A stretch of DNA of 18,845 nucleotides from Desulfuromonadaceae bacterium (GTDB lineage: Bacteria; Desulfobacterota; Desulfuromonadia; Desulfuromonadales; UBA2294), in NCBI GenBank assembly GCA_024636225.1, contig JAGXHN010000010.1:1-18845 (forward strand), in the 5' to 3' direction. The notes under the pieces are model-generated. The model saw only the letters and a list, made by a program, of their open reading frames with translations. It was not told the origin of the DNA and did no database searches. Below are positions 8,134-15,659 of the stretch, piece after piece. Position numbers and translations under genes: made by a program. How positions within the stretch are numbered: the stretch's first letter is position 1; the number at the start of each line of letters is the position of its first letter.

Positions 8134-8940
8134 ATGAAAAAGTTTTTGATCACGATTTTTGCCACGATTTTTGCCTTCGGTCTGGTTCAGCCACTCTTTG
8201 CCGCCGATGAGCTGACCTGCTGGTTCCCACCTGCGTGGAAATCAAAAAGTTCAGAAGCGGAAGCGATCACCACGGCTTTAACTGAAAATTCCGGGCTGCA
8301 AATCAAGCCCCGGATTGCCAAGAGTTATCCCGAGATTCTCACAGCATTCAATTCAAACAGTCAAAATCTGGTTTATGTCGGTTCTTTTGTGCAGTCTATT
8401 ATAGCTGCCCGTAAACTCGGGACACAGTTGGTGCAAAACATTGACGGCAAAGAGCTCTATTCCGGCGTTCTGATCCTCCCTAAGGGGGTTGATCCGAAAG
8501 ATGTTCTTAATAACAGCCCAGAGCAGATAGCCTTTGCCATCGGTGCTTCATCCGGTGAATCGAGTGCCAAGGCAGCAACCGGCGGCAAAGCCGCCATCGG
8601 CGTTGCCAATCATGGTGCCGCCATCGCTGCCCTTCAAGCAGGTCGGGCTAAAGGGGCAGTTGTCAAGAACTGGTGGTGGGAAGCGCGCGCCAAAGAATAT
8701 CCTGAACTGGTCATACATCTGATCCCGGGTGTCTCAATTGCTCAGAATCCGGATAATGTTCTGACTGCATCCAAAGCGGTCTCAAAAACAGATCAGGAGA
8801 AGATCAAAAAAGCGGCGATGGCGAGCAGTGCTGCATTCGGAAAAGATGCAAACATCCAGCCTTTCAACCCCGGCAAGATCGCCTTCTCGCTCGGGCTGAT
8901 GCAAAAAGGGAAGATCGATCCGCTTCGATACAGCTGGTAG
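8134..8940 (+). CDS. Exported PhnD-like solute-binding protein, riboswitch-controlled
   Basis: I start this gene at the ATG at 8134, behind GGAGAAG, because translation then begins with a clean signal peptide (Lys2-Lys3, hydrophobic core, probable cleavage after Ala23 in LFA-ADE); an upstream GTG at 8107 would spoil it. The 268-residue product looks like a periplasmic type 2 binding protein of the phosphate/phosphonate (PhnD) group: YPEILTAFNSN, a YVGSFVQSIIAARK segment, GASSGESSAKA (ligand-loop-like), and GVSIAQNPDNVLTASKAVS near the end. No permease or ATPase gene lies next to it, so it may be a sensor component or serve a distant transporter. It is controlled by a GEMM-I riboswitch and has its own terminator. 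The ligand cannot be told from sequence. Confidence 0.82.
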   Translation: MKKFLITIFATIFAFGLVQPLFAADELTCWFPPAWKSKSSEAEAITTALTENSGLQIKPRIAKSYPEILTAFNSNSQNLVYVGSFVQSIIAARKLGTQLVQNIDGKELYSGVLILPKGVDPKDVLNNSPEQIAFAIGASSGESSAKAATGGKAAIGVANHGAAIAALQAGRAKGAVVKNWWWEARAKEYPELVIHLIPGVSIAQNPDNVLTASKAVSKTDQEKIKKAAMASSAAFGKDANIQPFNPGKIAFSLGLMQKGKIDPLRYSW

Positions 8941-9012
8941 GCGTCCCGCATCGATACAAGACAAATCTTTCATCCGACCTAACAAAGAACCAAAATAATT
9001 ACTTTTAACAAG

Positions 9013-9047
9013 AGAGGCGGCAGATTTAAATCTGCCGCCTCTTTTTT
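9013..9047 (+). terminator. Rho-independent terminator after the binding-protein gene
   Basis: The 30-base perfect palindrome 9013-9042 (AGAGGCGGCAGA, TTTAAA in the centre, TCTGCCGCCTCT) is followed by T to 9047. It ends the riboswitch transcript; the other side lacks a good T-run, so it is weaker for the convergent minus-strand operon. Confidence 0.92.
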
Positions 9048-9072
9048 ATCTGCAGAACCGTTCAAAAAAAAA

Positions 9073-9849
9073 TCAGGGGCGCACCCCCCGTTCAAGAATC
9101 TGAAGCATCTGCTTATGTATCCTGCCGTTACTGGCAACGATTTCCTGACCGTAAATAGAGGCGGTGGTACCGGTAAAATCAGTCACCATACCGCCCGCTT
9201 CACTGACAAGAAGTTGCCCGGCGGCAACATCCCACGGTTTGAGTTTCATTTCCCAATATCCGTCGAATCGTCCCGCGGCAGTACAGGCAAGATCGAGACT
9301 GGCGGCACCGGGGCGGCGACAGGCTTGCGCCGCTTGCTGAAAGTGAACAAAGTGATCATAGTTATTAGCGTTGCACTGCTTGCGGTCGTAGGGGAAACCG
9401 GTCGCCAGAAGGGACTGCTCGAGATCCGAAGTTGTCGAGACAAAGAGCGGTTTACCATTTAGATAAGCGCCAGCTCCTTTCACAGCGGTAAAAAGCTCAT
9501 CGCTGCACGGATTAAAGATCACCCCGGCGACCACCTCTCTCTTGAGCTCAAGAGCGATAGAGACCGCAAACCAGGGGAAACCGTGCGCATAATTTGTGGT
9601 GCCGTCAAGAGGGTCGACAATCCAGCAGCAGTCGTGTTGTTGCCGGTTATAATCCCCTTCTTCGGCCAGAATGTCATGCTCGGGGAAGTGCGACCGGAGC
9701 AGAGCAACAATCGCTGCTTCAGCTGCCTGATCAGCCTCGGTTACCAGATCAACCTCCCCTTTGTGTGCAACTTTTAAGTTGGTGCCGAATTTCGCCATCA
9801 GCACCTTGCCACCGGCCCGGGCCGCCTCTATAGCAACTTCAATCGGCAT
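9073..9849 (-). CDS. suhB: Inositol-monophosphatase family protein (SuhB-like)
   Basis: I choose the ATG at 9849, which gives 258 residues beginning MPIEVAIEAA and has GGAGAG five bases upstream; it overlaps the end of the preceding gene by 11 bases. Family motifs are complete: AEEG (Glu63/Glu64), WIVDPLDGTTNYAHGFP with Asp79 and Asp82, and a C-terminal KPWDVAAGQLLVSEAGG carrying the third metal-binding Asp. The enzyme is a Mg-dependent, lithium-sensitive type phosphatase of inositol 1-phosphate or similar sugar phosphates. Members of this fold also hydrolyse fructose 1,6-bisphosphate or 3'-phosphoadenosine 5'-phosphate, so the substrate is uncertain. It is the last gene of the kinase operon. 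Confidence 0.9.
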   Translation of the reverse strand: MPIEVAIEAARAGGKVLMAKFGTNLKVAHKGEVDLVTEADQAAEAAIVALLRSHFPEHDILAEEGDYNRQQHDCCWIVDPLDGTTNYAHGFPWFAVSIALELKREVVAGVIFNPCSDELFTAVKGAGAYLNGKPLFVSTTSDLEQSLLATGFPYDRKQCNANNYDHFVHFQQAAQACRRPGAASLDLACTAAGRFDGYWEMKLKPWDVAAGQLLVSEAGGMVTDFTGTTASIYGQEIVASNGRIHKQMLQILERGVRP

Positions 9850-10615
9850 CAGATCTCTCCAGCAGTTGCGGCAGTGTACTGTCCCGCCAAAAATGAACGG
9901 CACCGATCACTCCGAGCGGAATGGTAAAAAATTGCAAAAAAGGGATCGCGAGAAGACAGAGCGCACCGATACCGAAACCGATTGAAGAGAGTTTTTGCTG
10001 TTGGATAAATTGCCGCTGGTCCTTGAATACCAGTTGATGCCGACTGAAGATATAACCGGTATATTCGACCACCAGAAACAGCGCCGTCCAGAGCAGTGAG
10101 AGGATTGAATACAGAACCGGCCCGACTGCCGGCAGAAGCAACAGCAGAAATAACAGCACCATACCGAAGACAAAAGCCGATATCTTCACCAACTCATCAA
10201 ACAGGGTGTGTACACTTTCACGTAAAAACTGACCGAGCCTGAACGATTCGTTGTTGCGGACTCCGGTCAGCATCATCTCAGTCTTCTCCGACAAAATCTC
10301 GTTAAAAGGGGATGCAATCAGGTTGCCGACAATTGCGAAGAGAAAAAAGACCATCAAAGCTGTTGCCAGCAAGGCAACAAGCCAGAGAAAATAGTACAGC
10401 ATTGACCAGTACCACGCTTCTTCTATCGGGATCATCGCCTGAACAGTCGATTTGTAAAAATCGAGGCCAAGCCAGACCGCAAAACTGAAAACAACCAGAT
10501 TAATCAGAAACGGGATCAAAACATAAGGGTACAAACGGGGATGACTGATCAGAAAATGGCCCGCCCGAAACGGATAGGAGAATCCTTTGGCAAAACTACC
10601 AAGACCGCTTTCCAT
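9839..10615 (-). CDS. EI24/CysZ-like multi-pass membrane protein
   Basis: The 258-residue protein begins FAKGFSYPFRAGHFLISHPRLYPYVLIPFLIN, the pattern of the EI24 family, to which the sulfate permease CysZ belongs. About four to five hydrophobic spans are visible: near 30-50, 68-98, 140-175 (LLFLLLLLPAVGPVLYSILSL region) and 212-235. Bacterial members sit in the inner membrane; CysZ imports sulfate, but many family members have no assigned role, and no cysteine-synthesis genes are nearby, so I do not use the symbol. The ATG at 10615 follows AGAGG. It is separated from the FHA gene by 50 bases and overlaps the phosphatase gene downstream, so it is most likely in the same operon. Confidence 0.82.
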   Translation of the reverse strand: MESGLGSFAKGFSYPFRAGHFLISHPRLYPYVLIPFLINLVVFSFAVWLGLDFYKSTVQAMIPIEEAWYWSMLYYFLWLVALLATALMVFFLFAIVGNLIASPFNEILSEKTEMMLTGVRNNESFRLGQFLRESVHTLFDELVKISAFVFGMVLLFLLLLLPAVGPVLYSILSLLWTALFLVVEYTGYIFSRHQLVFKDQRQFIQQQKLSSIGFGIGALCLLAIPFLQFFTIPLGVIGAVHFWRDSTLPQLLERSDAD

Positions 10616-10665
10616 AATAACCTCTTATAAAAAATAAAATACCGGGGCGACAGGTACGGAACAGG

Positions 10666-11367
10666 TCAGAGCAGACGGAACAAAAGCTTAACACTGCCGA
10701 TCCCGATCTGATCACCGGATTTGAGACTGACCGCATCTTTGACTGCTTGTCCGTTCAACTCAACCTTGTTTCTCTTTTCCGGCGGAATCAATCCGTAGCC
10801 CGAGTTGTCCCGCGAAACGAAGCAACCGACTTTAGGTGCAAACATCCCCTTGAGCTGGATCTCTGCCATCTCATCCTTGCCGATCAAGGTCAACTTTTTA
10901 TTCAGTTCATACGTTGAGGCGTCGGTATTGCCCGACAGGACTTCAAGCTGGGCATTCGGCCCGGAGAGGGGCAGTTCGTCCACCTCAGCATCCTCTCCCA
11001 GCAGTTCCCGCTGCTTTACGGTATCGAGGATCATGGTCTTATCCATCTGCAGTTCTTCGATGACGGCCTTACCGGTCACCTCGGCGTCGAGAAAAACAAT
11101 CGAATGTTTGCCGATGGTGATCGTATCATTGTCGGAGAGCGCCCATTTTCCTATTTTTCGTTCATTAACAAATGTCCCGTTAGTGCTGCCAAGATCTTCA
11201 ATAAAATAGTGTCCGAGTTGCGAAACGATATGAGCATGAAAATTGGAGACAGCCAGATTATCGATCTGGATATCGTTCTTCATATTGCGACCTATCGTGA
11301 TAAATTCCTTACTGGAATCGATCACTTTAAGAATTTCATCATTGAATTTAAGCAGCAGGCGCGGCAT
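10666..11367 (-). CDS. Double FHA-domain protein
   Basis: The 233-residue protein is a phosphothreonine reader. The N-terminal FHA domain (about residues 1-95) is canonical: FITIGRNMKNDI with Arg27, a SNFHAHI segment, and DLGSTNGTFVNERKI near residue 60. A second FHA-like domain at about 150-233 keeps the fold signature (LTLIGKDEMAEIQL, then VELNGQAV and GDQIGIGSVKLLF) but has Lys where the ligand-binding Arg should be and lacks the STNGT loop, so it may not bind phosphothreonine. The linker contains TMILDTVKQ, a plausible phosphorylation site. It starts with ATG behind AGGAGG, three bases after the PP2C gene ends. It is probably a substrate or scaffold for the kinase in the operon. Confidence 0.92.
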   Translation of the reverse strand: MPRLLLKFNDEILKVIDSSKEFITIGRNMKNDIQIDNLAVSNFHAHIVSQLGHYFIEDLGSTNGTFVNERKIGKWALSDNDTITIGKHSIVFLDAEVTGKAVIEELQMDKTMILDTVKQRELLGEDAEVDELPLSGPNAQLEVLSGNTDASTYELNKKLTLIGKDEMAEIQLKGMFAPKVGCFVSRDNSGYGLIPPEKRNKVELNGQAVKDAVSLKSGDQIGIGSVKLLFRLL

Positions 11368-11370
11368 CTT

Positions 11371-12135
11371 TTACCTCCTTGTAGTCAAAGCTTCGGTCAA
11401 TTTCTGGGTCAAAGTCGGTTTATCAAAATAGACCAGAATCAAAGTAATATTGTCTCTGCCGCCGTTACGGTTGGCAAGGTCGATCAACATACGACACCCC
11501 TCCTGTGGTGAGGTGGTCGACTGAATAACGGTCTGGATTATTGTATCATCGACCATACTGGTCAATCCATCACTGCAGAGCAACAGTCGATCCCCGATCA
11601 GAACATCAATAATCTGACCCTCCGGTTCGGAACTGTCCGTACCAAGAGCCCGGGTCACAACATTGGAGAGTCCGGCCAGCTCCTGCTCTGAAAGGTTAAG
11701 CCCGAGACGTTGCTGCTCATTGTGAAGGCTATGATCTTCGGTCAACTGAACCATCTTCTGGTCACGTACCAGATAAGCACGGCTATCACCGACATTAGCA
11801 ACGACCAACGCCTGATCACGAAGCCAAGCGGCAACCAGGGTCGTCGCCATCCCGTGCCAATGTGGCTTTTCAACCGCAGCCCGGAGGACCGCCTGATTTG
11901 ATCGCTGAATCACCGCGTTAAAAGCCTGAACCGGATCAGAAACCGGTTCCTGAATTTCGTGCAGCTGGTGCAGAAGCTGGTCGAGAGCAACCCGACTGGC
12001 AATCTCTCCGGCAGGTTGGCCGCCGACTCCGTCGGCAACCGCAAACAGTTCATTTCTGCTATCGACAAGAAAACAGTCTTCATTGATTTGACGACACTGA
12101 CCAAGATCAGTCTGTCCATATGCCGTTATTTTCAT
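11371..12135 (-). CDS. PP2C-family Ser/Thr protein phosphatase
   Basis: The 254-residue single-domain enzyme reverses Ser/Thr phosphorylation. All PP2C motifs are in order: TDLGQCRQINED (residues 9-20), FAVADGVGGQPAGE with metal ligand Asp35, VANVGDSRAYLVRD, TEDHSL, LLLCSDGLTSMVDD, and GGRDNITLILV near the end. There is no membrane span, so it acts in the cytoplasm. It lies seven bases after the kinase gene and three before the FHA gene, and is almost certainly the kinase's partner phosphatase. The ATG at 12135 follows GAGGTGAGGA. Family size is normal. Confidence 0.95.
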   Translation of the reverse strand: MKITAYGQTDLGQCRQINEDCFLVDSRNELFAVADGVGGQPAGEIASRVALDQLLHQLHEIQEPVSDPVQAFNAVIQRSNQAVLRAAVEKPHWHGMATTLVAAWLRDQALVVANVGDSRAYLVRDQKMVQLTEDHSLHNEQQRLGLNLSEQELAGLSNVVTRALGTDSSEPEGQIIDVLIGDRLLLCSDGLTSMVDDTIIQTVIQSTTSPQEGCRMLIDLANRNGGRDNITLILVYFDKPTLTQKLTEALTTRR

Positions 12136-12142
12136 AATTTCC

Positions 12143-14581
12143 TCACCTCATTCGGGCCGAACAATCCCTGAGAGCCTGAGCCACCTCACGCGCCGACTTG
12201 TAGCGCCCGGTCACCCTTTTGCTGAGTAATTTTGCGACAATTTCATAAACGCCCTTCGGAAGTCGTTTCGCCCTTTCGTTCAGGGGGAGATACTCCGCCT
12301 TGCTGATGCAGAACATCAGTGCGCCAATATTATCACCGACAAACGGCTTGAAGCCGGTCAAGAGCTCGTAACAGACCACGCCGAGAGAAAACTGGTCAGA
12401 CCGGCCATCGACCTTCTTGCCTGCAACCTGCTCCGGTGACATATAACTCGGGGTTCCGAGGATCGTCCCGGTCTGGGTGTGTGACGAACTCATCACCCTG
12501 GCGATGCCGAAATCGGTTACCTTCACCTTCCCCCCTTCGACCAGCATGATATTGGCTGGCTTGATGTCGCGATGAATAACGTTGTTGTCGTGCGCATAAG
12601 CGAGCGCATCAGCGATCTCCGCAGCGATCCGCAGTACTTCGCTGGTTGGGAGCAGATTATCTTTAACACAATTCAGAGCGAGGGTCTTTCCGTCAATATA
12701 CTCCATCGCCATATAAGCGAGATCGTGTTCCTCACCCGCATCATAGATCGTGACAATATTCGGGTGATTCAGCCCACCAGCCGCTTCCGCCTCCCGATAA
12801 AAGCGCCGTTTGACCTCCTCGACCAGTTGCGGTTCAACATCACGAATATTCAGGGTCTTGATCGCAACCTCGCGGTTAATCTTCGGATCACGGCCAAGAT
12901 AGACCGTCCCCATTGCGCCCTGACCAAGTTCGCGCACCACCTCATACCGCCCAAGAGTCGGTTTTGTCCGTCCTTGACCGAGTCCGCTACTTTTTCCCCC
13001 ACCAGACGAACCGAGAAGAATGGTCCCTTCCATATTCTCCAGTTCAACGATCTTCTGTTTTGCATCCTTGAATTTTCCGCCTTTGAGCAGATACTGGTAT
13101 ACCGTCACCGCTTTACTGAACATCCTCTTCCGTTCAAAATCGAGACCGAGATTGTAGAGGATTTCCTGAACAGACGGATCATGAACCGAACAGTGCATGA
13201 ACTTGTCAAACGCCATATCGAGCATCCCCTGCCCCTGCAATGAGAGACCGAGCAGCTTTAAATCTTCGTAACCGGTTACTCGGCTTTTAAAAATACGTTG
13301 CAGCAAGAGAATCAGGCCGACAATACCGATCAGGATCAACACCGGAGACGGTTGAAACCAGAGCCCCTGTGTCGCCAGCAGCCCGACCACAACTGCGCCC
13401 CAGCAGGCAGTAAAAAAGAGCAGCAGAAGCGAACCGAGCCAGAGATCGAGACGCGGCAAGATTAAAACCATAAAGATAGCAAAAAACAGCAGCACTACTG
13501 ACTCCACCAGAAAGGCCCAATGGGGTCGATAAGAGAGTGAGCCAGAGAGGAGATCGGCAACTACCGCTGCTGTTTTCAGCGTTGCACGCGACTCAACGAC
13601 ATGCGTAGTCAGACCGATGACAATCGCCCTCCCCTGCAGTTGTTTAATGTCGACCTTACCCGTCACCAGCTCAGCATAAGAAAAGATCGGGAGTGAAGCC
13701 ATACGATCGGGAGAAATCAGGATTGAAAACGACTCGCCGGTCAGCCAGCTGCGGTCAGCAACCTCAAGCTTGTTTTCTGTAATAGAAAAATGCGAATCTT
13801 TGCCAAGAAACTGGCGGGCCATCTGCAGAGCGAACGAAGGGAAATATCGATCCCCGATCCGCGGAGAGATAAGAGACGAGTGCGGCGAAAAAAGAGCGGT
13901 ATCGGCAGCAATGAAACCATGCACAGCCATTGCCGCAAGCGGTTCATAGCTGGAGCCGATGCCGCGCGGCGCCGGCGGTAGCAACCACACCCTTAAGGGA
14001 TTATGTAGAGTTGCCAGATCGACCTGCCAGCTCCGTTTTGAAACCTTCCAGTCGACGGCCCCGGCCAACACTTTCTGTGGCTGATTGACCCAGTCAACCG
14101 CCGGATAGAGGGGCAATACAAACGCCTCAGCCGCTTTAACCGCCTCTTGCAGGTGTCGATCACCATCCGTGGCAATCTCCATCGCTTCAAGCGACGCGCG
14201 CACCGCCGCAAAATCCTTTTTGTCCGGGAGTTCATTGCGCAGCCGCTGCAGACCGGTCAATCCGGGATTCCATTCCGGTGTCGCCAAAGGGGGGAGAAGG
14301 CCGATTACACGAACCCCTTTGGCTTGAAGAGCCTTGACCCCCTCGGCCAGATAAGTTCGTGGCCAGGGCCATGGGCCGATCTGCTGCACGCTTGCCGCAT
14401 CAATCCCGACGACCGCCACCGACCCGCTTGCTGCGACCGAACGCATTCGGCTCAGATTCGAATAGAGCCAGTCATCAAAATGAACCAGAGCCGGGTGCTG
14501 GATAAGGGCGAGAGTCAGCAGAATCAGAACAGGCAAAAAACGCAGAAACGATCCAGATGCAAGTAACCTTAACCACCTCAT
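12143..14581 (-). CDS. CHASE2-type receptor Ser/Thr protein kinase
   Basis: I start at the ATG at 14581 (812 residues, beginning MRWLRLLASG, with GGAG eight bases upstream); a TTG further up adds 11 residues without clear support. Layout: an N-terminal signal-anchor (about 8-28), an extracytoplasmic CHASE2-like sensor (about 30-340, with SVAVVGIDAASVQQIGPWPWPR), three membrane spans (about 355-430), a short TPR-like helical stretch (about 440-510), and a kinase domain (about 545-812). Kinase residues are intact: GQGAMG 553-558, Lys575, His670-Arg-Asp672, Asp690-Phe-Gly, SPE 715-717, with Thr-rich activation loop. It should sense an external signal and phosphorylate cytoplasmic targets; first gene of an operon with phosphatase and FHA reader. 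Confidence 0.94.
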   Translation of the reverse strand: MRWLRLLASGSFLRFLPVLILLTLALIQHPALVHFDDWLYSNLSRMRSVAASGSVAVVGIDAASVQQIGPWPWPRTYLAEGVKALQAKGVRVIGLLPPLATPEWNPGLTGLQRLRNELPDKKDFAAVRASLEAMEIATDGDRHLQEAVKAAEAFVLPLYPAVDWVNQPQKVLAGAVDWKVSKRSWQVDLATLHNPLRVWLLPPAPRGIGSSYEPLAAMAVHGFIAADTALFSPHSSLISPRIGDRYFPSFALQMARQFLGKDSHFSITENKLEVADRSWLTGESFSILISPDRMASLPIFSYAELVTGKVDIKQLQGRAIVIGLTTHVVESRATLKTAAVVADLLSGSLSYRPHWAFLVESVVLLFFAIFMVLILPRLDLWLGSLLLLFFTACWGAVVVGLLATQGLWFQPSPVLILIGIVGLILLLQRIFKSRVTGYEDLKLLGLSLQGQGMLDMAFDKFMHCSVHDPSVQEILYNLGLDFERKRMFSKAVTVYQYLLKGGKFKDAKQKIVELENMEGTILLGSSGGGKSSGLGQGRTKPTLGRYEVVRELGQGAMGTVYLGRDPKINREVAIKTLNIRDVEPQLVEEVKRRFYREAEAAGGLNHPNIVTIYDAGEEHDLAYMAMEYIDGKTLALNCVKDNLLPTSEVLRIAAEIADALAYAHDNNVIHRDIKPANIMLVEGGKVKVTDFGIARVMSSSHTQTGTILGTPSYMSPEQVAGKKVDGRSDQFSLGVVCYELLTGFKPFVGDNIGALMFCISKAEYLPLNERAKRLPKGVYEIVAKLLSKRVTGRYKSAREVAQALRDCSARMR

Positions 14582-14622
14582 GCAGCTAACTCCATAGAAT
14601 AATAAAAAAAACAACTCGGCGG

Positions 14623-14628
14623 ACTATA
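14623..14628 (-). promoter_or_regulatory. Candidate -10 element of the kinase operon
   Basis: On the minus strand this reads TATAGT, one base off the consensus, 42 bases before the kinase ATG. No -35 of recognisable quality stands at 16-18 bases, so an activator may be needed or the promoter lies elsewhere. Confidence 0.35.
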
Positions 14629-14676
14629 ACACAATTGAGTTGCCCCCCAGAGTAAAAATGAAGCGGTTGAACAATC

Positions 14677-14705
14677 TTGCGCAAATAGACAATTAAGTTT
14701 ATGAT
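14677..14705 (+). promoter_or_regulatory. Candidate promoter of the membrane-protein gene at 14897
   Basis: TTGCGC (14677-14682) and TATGAT (14700-14705) are exactly 17 bases apart. The -10 lies within the spacer and arms of an inverted repeat. If used, the leader is about 185 bases long. Confidence 0.45.
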
Positions 14706-14715
14706 CGACTTAATT
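14691..14715. repeat. 8-bp perfect inverted repeat over the promoter
   Basis: AATTAAGT (14691-14698) and ACTTAATT (14708-14715) are perfect inverted copies with a nine-base spacer that holds most of the -10 element. This layout fits a repressor operator. AT-richness raises the chance of coincidence. Confidence 0.45.
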
Positions 14716-14761
14716 AAGATTCATTCGCAAAACCATATCAGATGACCAAGTAAAAATTTCG

Positions 14762-14816
14762 TTCGACAAAGTCCGGAGGTTTTTCAGGGGCGAAGGGGGA
14801 CATGTGCTCTGTCGAA
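14762..14816 (+). other. Possible structured RNA element in a long leader
   Basis: TTCGACA (14762-14768) pairs perfectly with TGTCGAA (14810-14816), enclosing GTCC (14771-14774) with GGAC (14798-14801) and a G-rich interior (CAGGGGCGAAGGGGGAC). The outer helix resembles the P1 helix of GEMM RNAs, but the enclosed 41 bases lack the GCAAAC and GCAAAGC cores, so it is not a normal GEMM. No terminator follows. The rest of 14582-14896 holds the TTGCG-containing words at 14677, 14725, 14836-14847 (CGCAAGCTTGCG palindrome) and 14852, and nothing coding. Confidence 0.35.
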
Positions 14817-14896
14817 GCCTTTAAAAACACCGTAACGCAAGCTTGCGAATATTTGCGACAATGTTAATGAAAGCATGATTATCGAGAGGGGCTCGA

Positions 14897-15643
14897 ATGA
14901 AAAAACTGAGCAAACGGATCACTCTGCCATCCTGCACCGTTGACAAACAGTTGATCATCCGCCTCGAAAATTATCTCTTTACACACATCCCGGGTCTGCT
15001 GAAAAAAGAACTCTTTGAGCAGATGGAACTCTATGATCTTAAAAATCCGGCCTCACTGAGAACTTACAGCCTCACACTTTCTGATAATAAAAACAGTATT
15101 CAGTTCGATTCCATAAAAAAATTCAAACCCGATCTGTTTGAACCGAAAACCACAAAAATTGTCTTGCAACTTAAGTACGGACGTCCTGAGCTTATCGACA
15201 TTGCAATCATCTTTCCCGGAGACAGCACCCCGTGCCTGAGAATCAGTACTATCAGTGAAACGGTCAAAAAAATTTCCCCACGGATCGCAGAACAGTTACT
15301 ATCTCTTTTCGATTCATCGAAAAACAGAAACAATATCGTCTCGAAAACCTGGTTTCGCTCCCTGATCCTATTGATCCCGTCAGCCTTGATTACCGGCATC
15401 GGTCTTCTATTGGGTGGAACCCTCTATTTTTTAGTCGCAGCTCAGGGATGGATCCTTATTCTCAGCACGATTCTCGCCTTCAACCTGTTCCGCCTGTTTC
15501 CTTTGATCGGGTTTCGCACCCGGCGTCATTTCAATCTGCAAAAATTCATGGCCCTGCTTTTTTTCGGATTAACAATCCTCGTCATCGCTCTCTACACCTA
15601 CCTGCTCTATCTTAATCTTGGTCTGATCAGACTCCCCGGTTGA
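14897..15643 (+). CDS. Membrane protein of unknown function with N-terminal soluble domain
   Basis: I do not recognise this 248-residue protein. The first 150 residues are soluble and basic, without a signal peptide, predicted mixed alpha/beta. The C-terminal third holds three strongly hydrophobic spans (about 153-181, 184-204, 217-240) joined by short basic loops (FRTRRHFNLQK), which suggests cytoplasmic loops and a cytoplasmic N-domain. No cysteine or catalytic motif stands out. The ATG at 14897 follows GAGGGG. The gene is divergent from the kinase operon, preceded by a long leader with a possible structured element, and its stop is only 16 bases from the stop of the convergent gene at 15660. 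Codon use looks slightly more AT-rich than the core-metabolism genes. Confidence 0.78.
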   Translation: MKKLSKRITLPSCTVDKQLIIRLENYLFTHIPGLLKKELFEQMELYDLKNPASLRTYSLTLSDNKNSIQFDSIKKFKPDLFEPKTTKIVLQLKYGRPELIDIAIIFPGDSTPCLRISTISETVKKISPRIAEQLLSLFDSSKNRNNIVSKTWFRSLILLIPSALITGIGLLLGGTLYFLVAAQGWILILSTILAFNLFRLFPLIGFRTRRHFNLQKFMALLFFGLTILVIALYTYLLYLNLGLIRLPG

Positions 15644-15659
15644 TTGATCCTCATAAAAA

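Noticed and set aside
14762..14816. A second GEMM riboswitch
   Set aside because: Only the closing helix and one nine-base word agree; the GCAAAC and GCAAAGC cores and the second arm are missing and the enclosed length is too short. Kept as an unclassified element.
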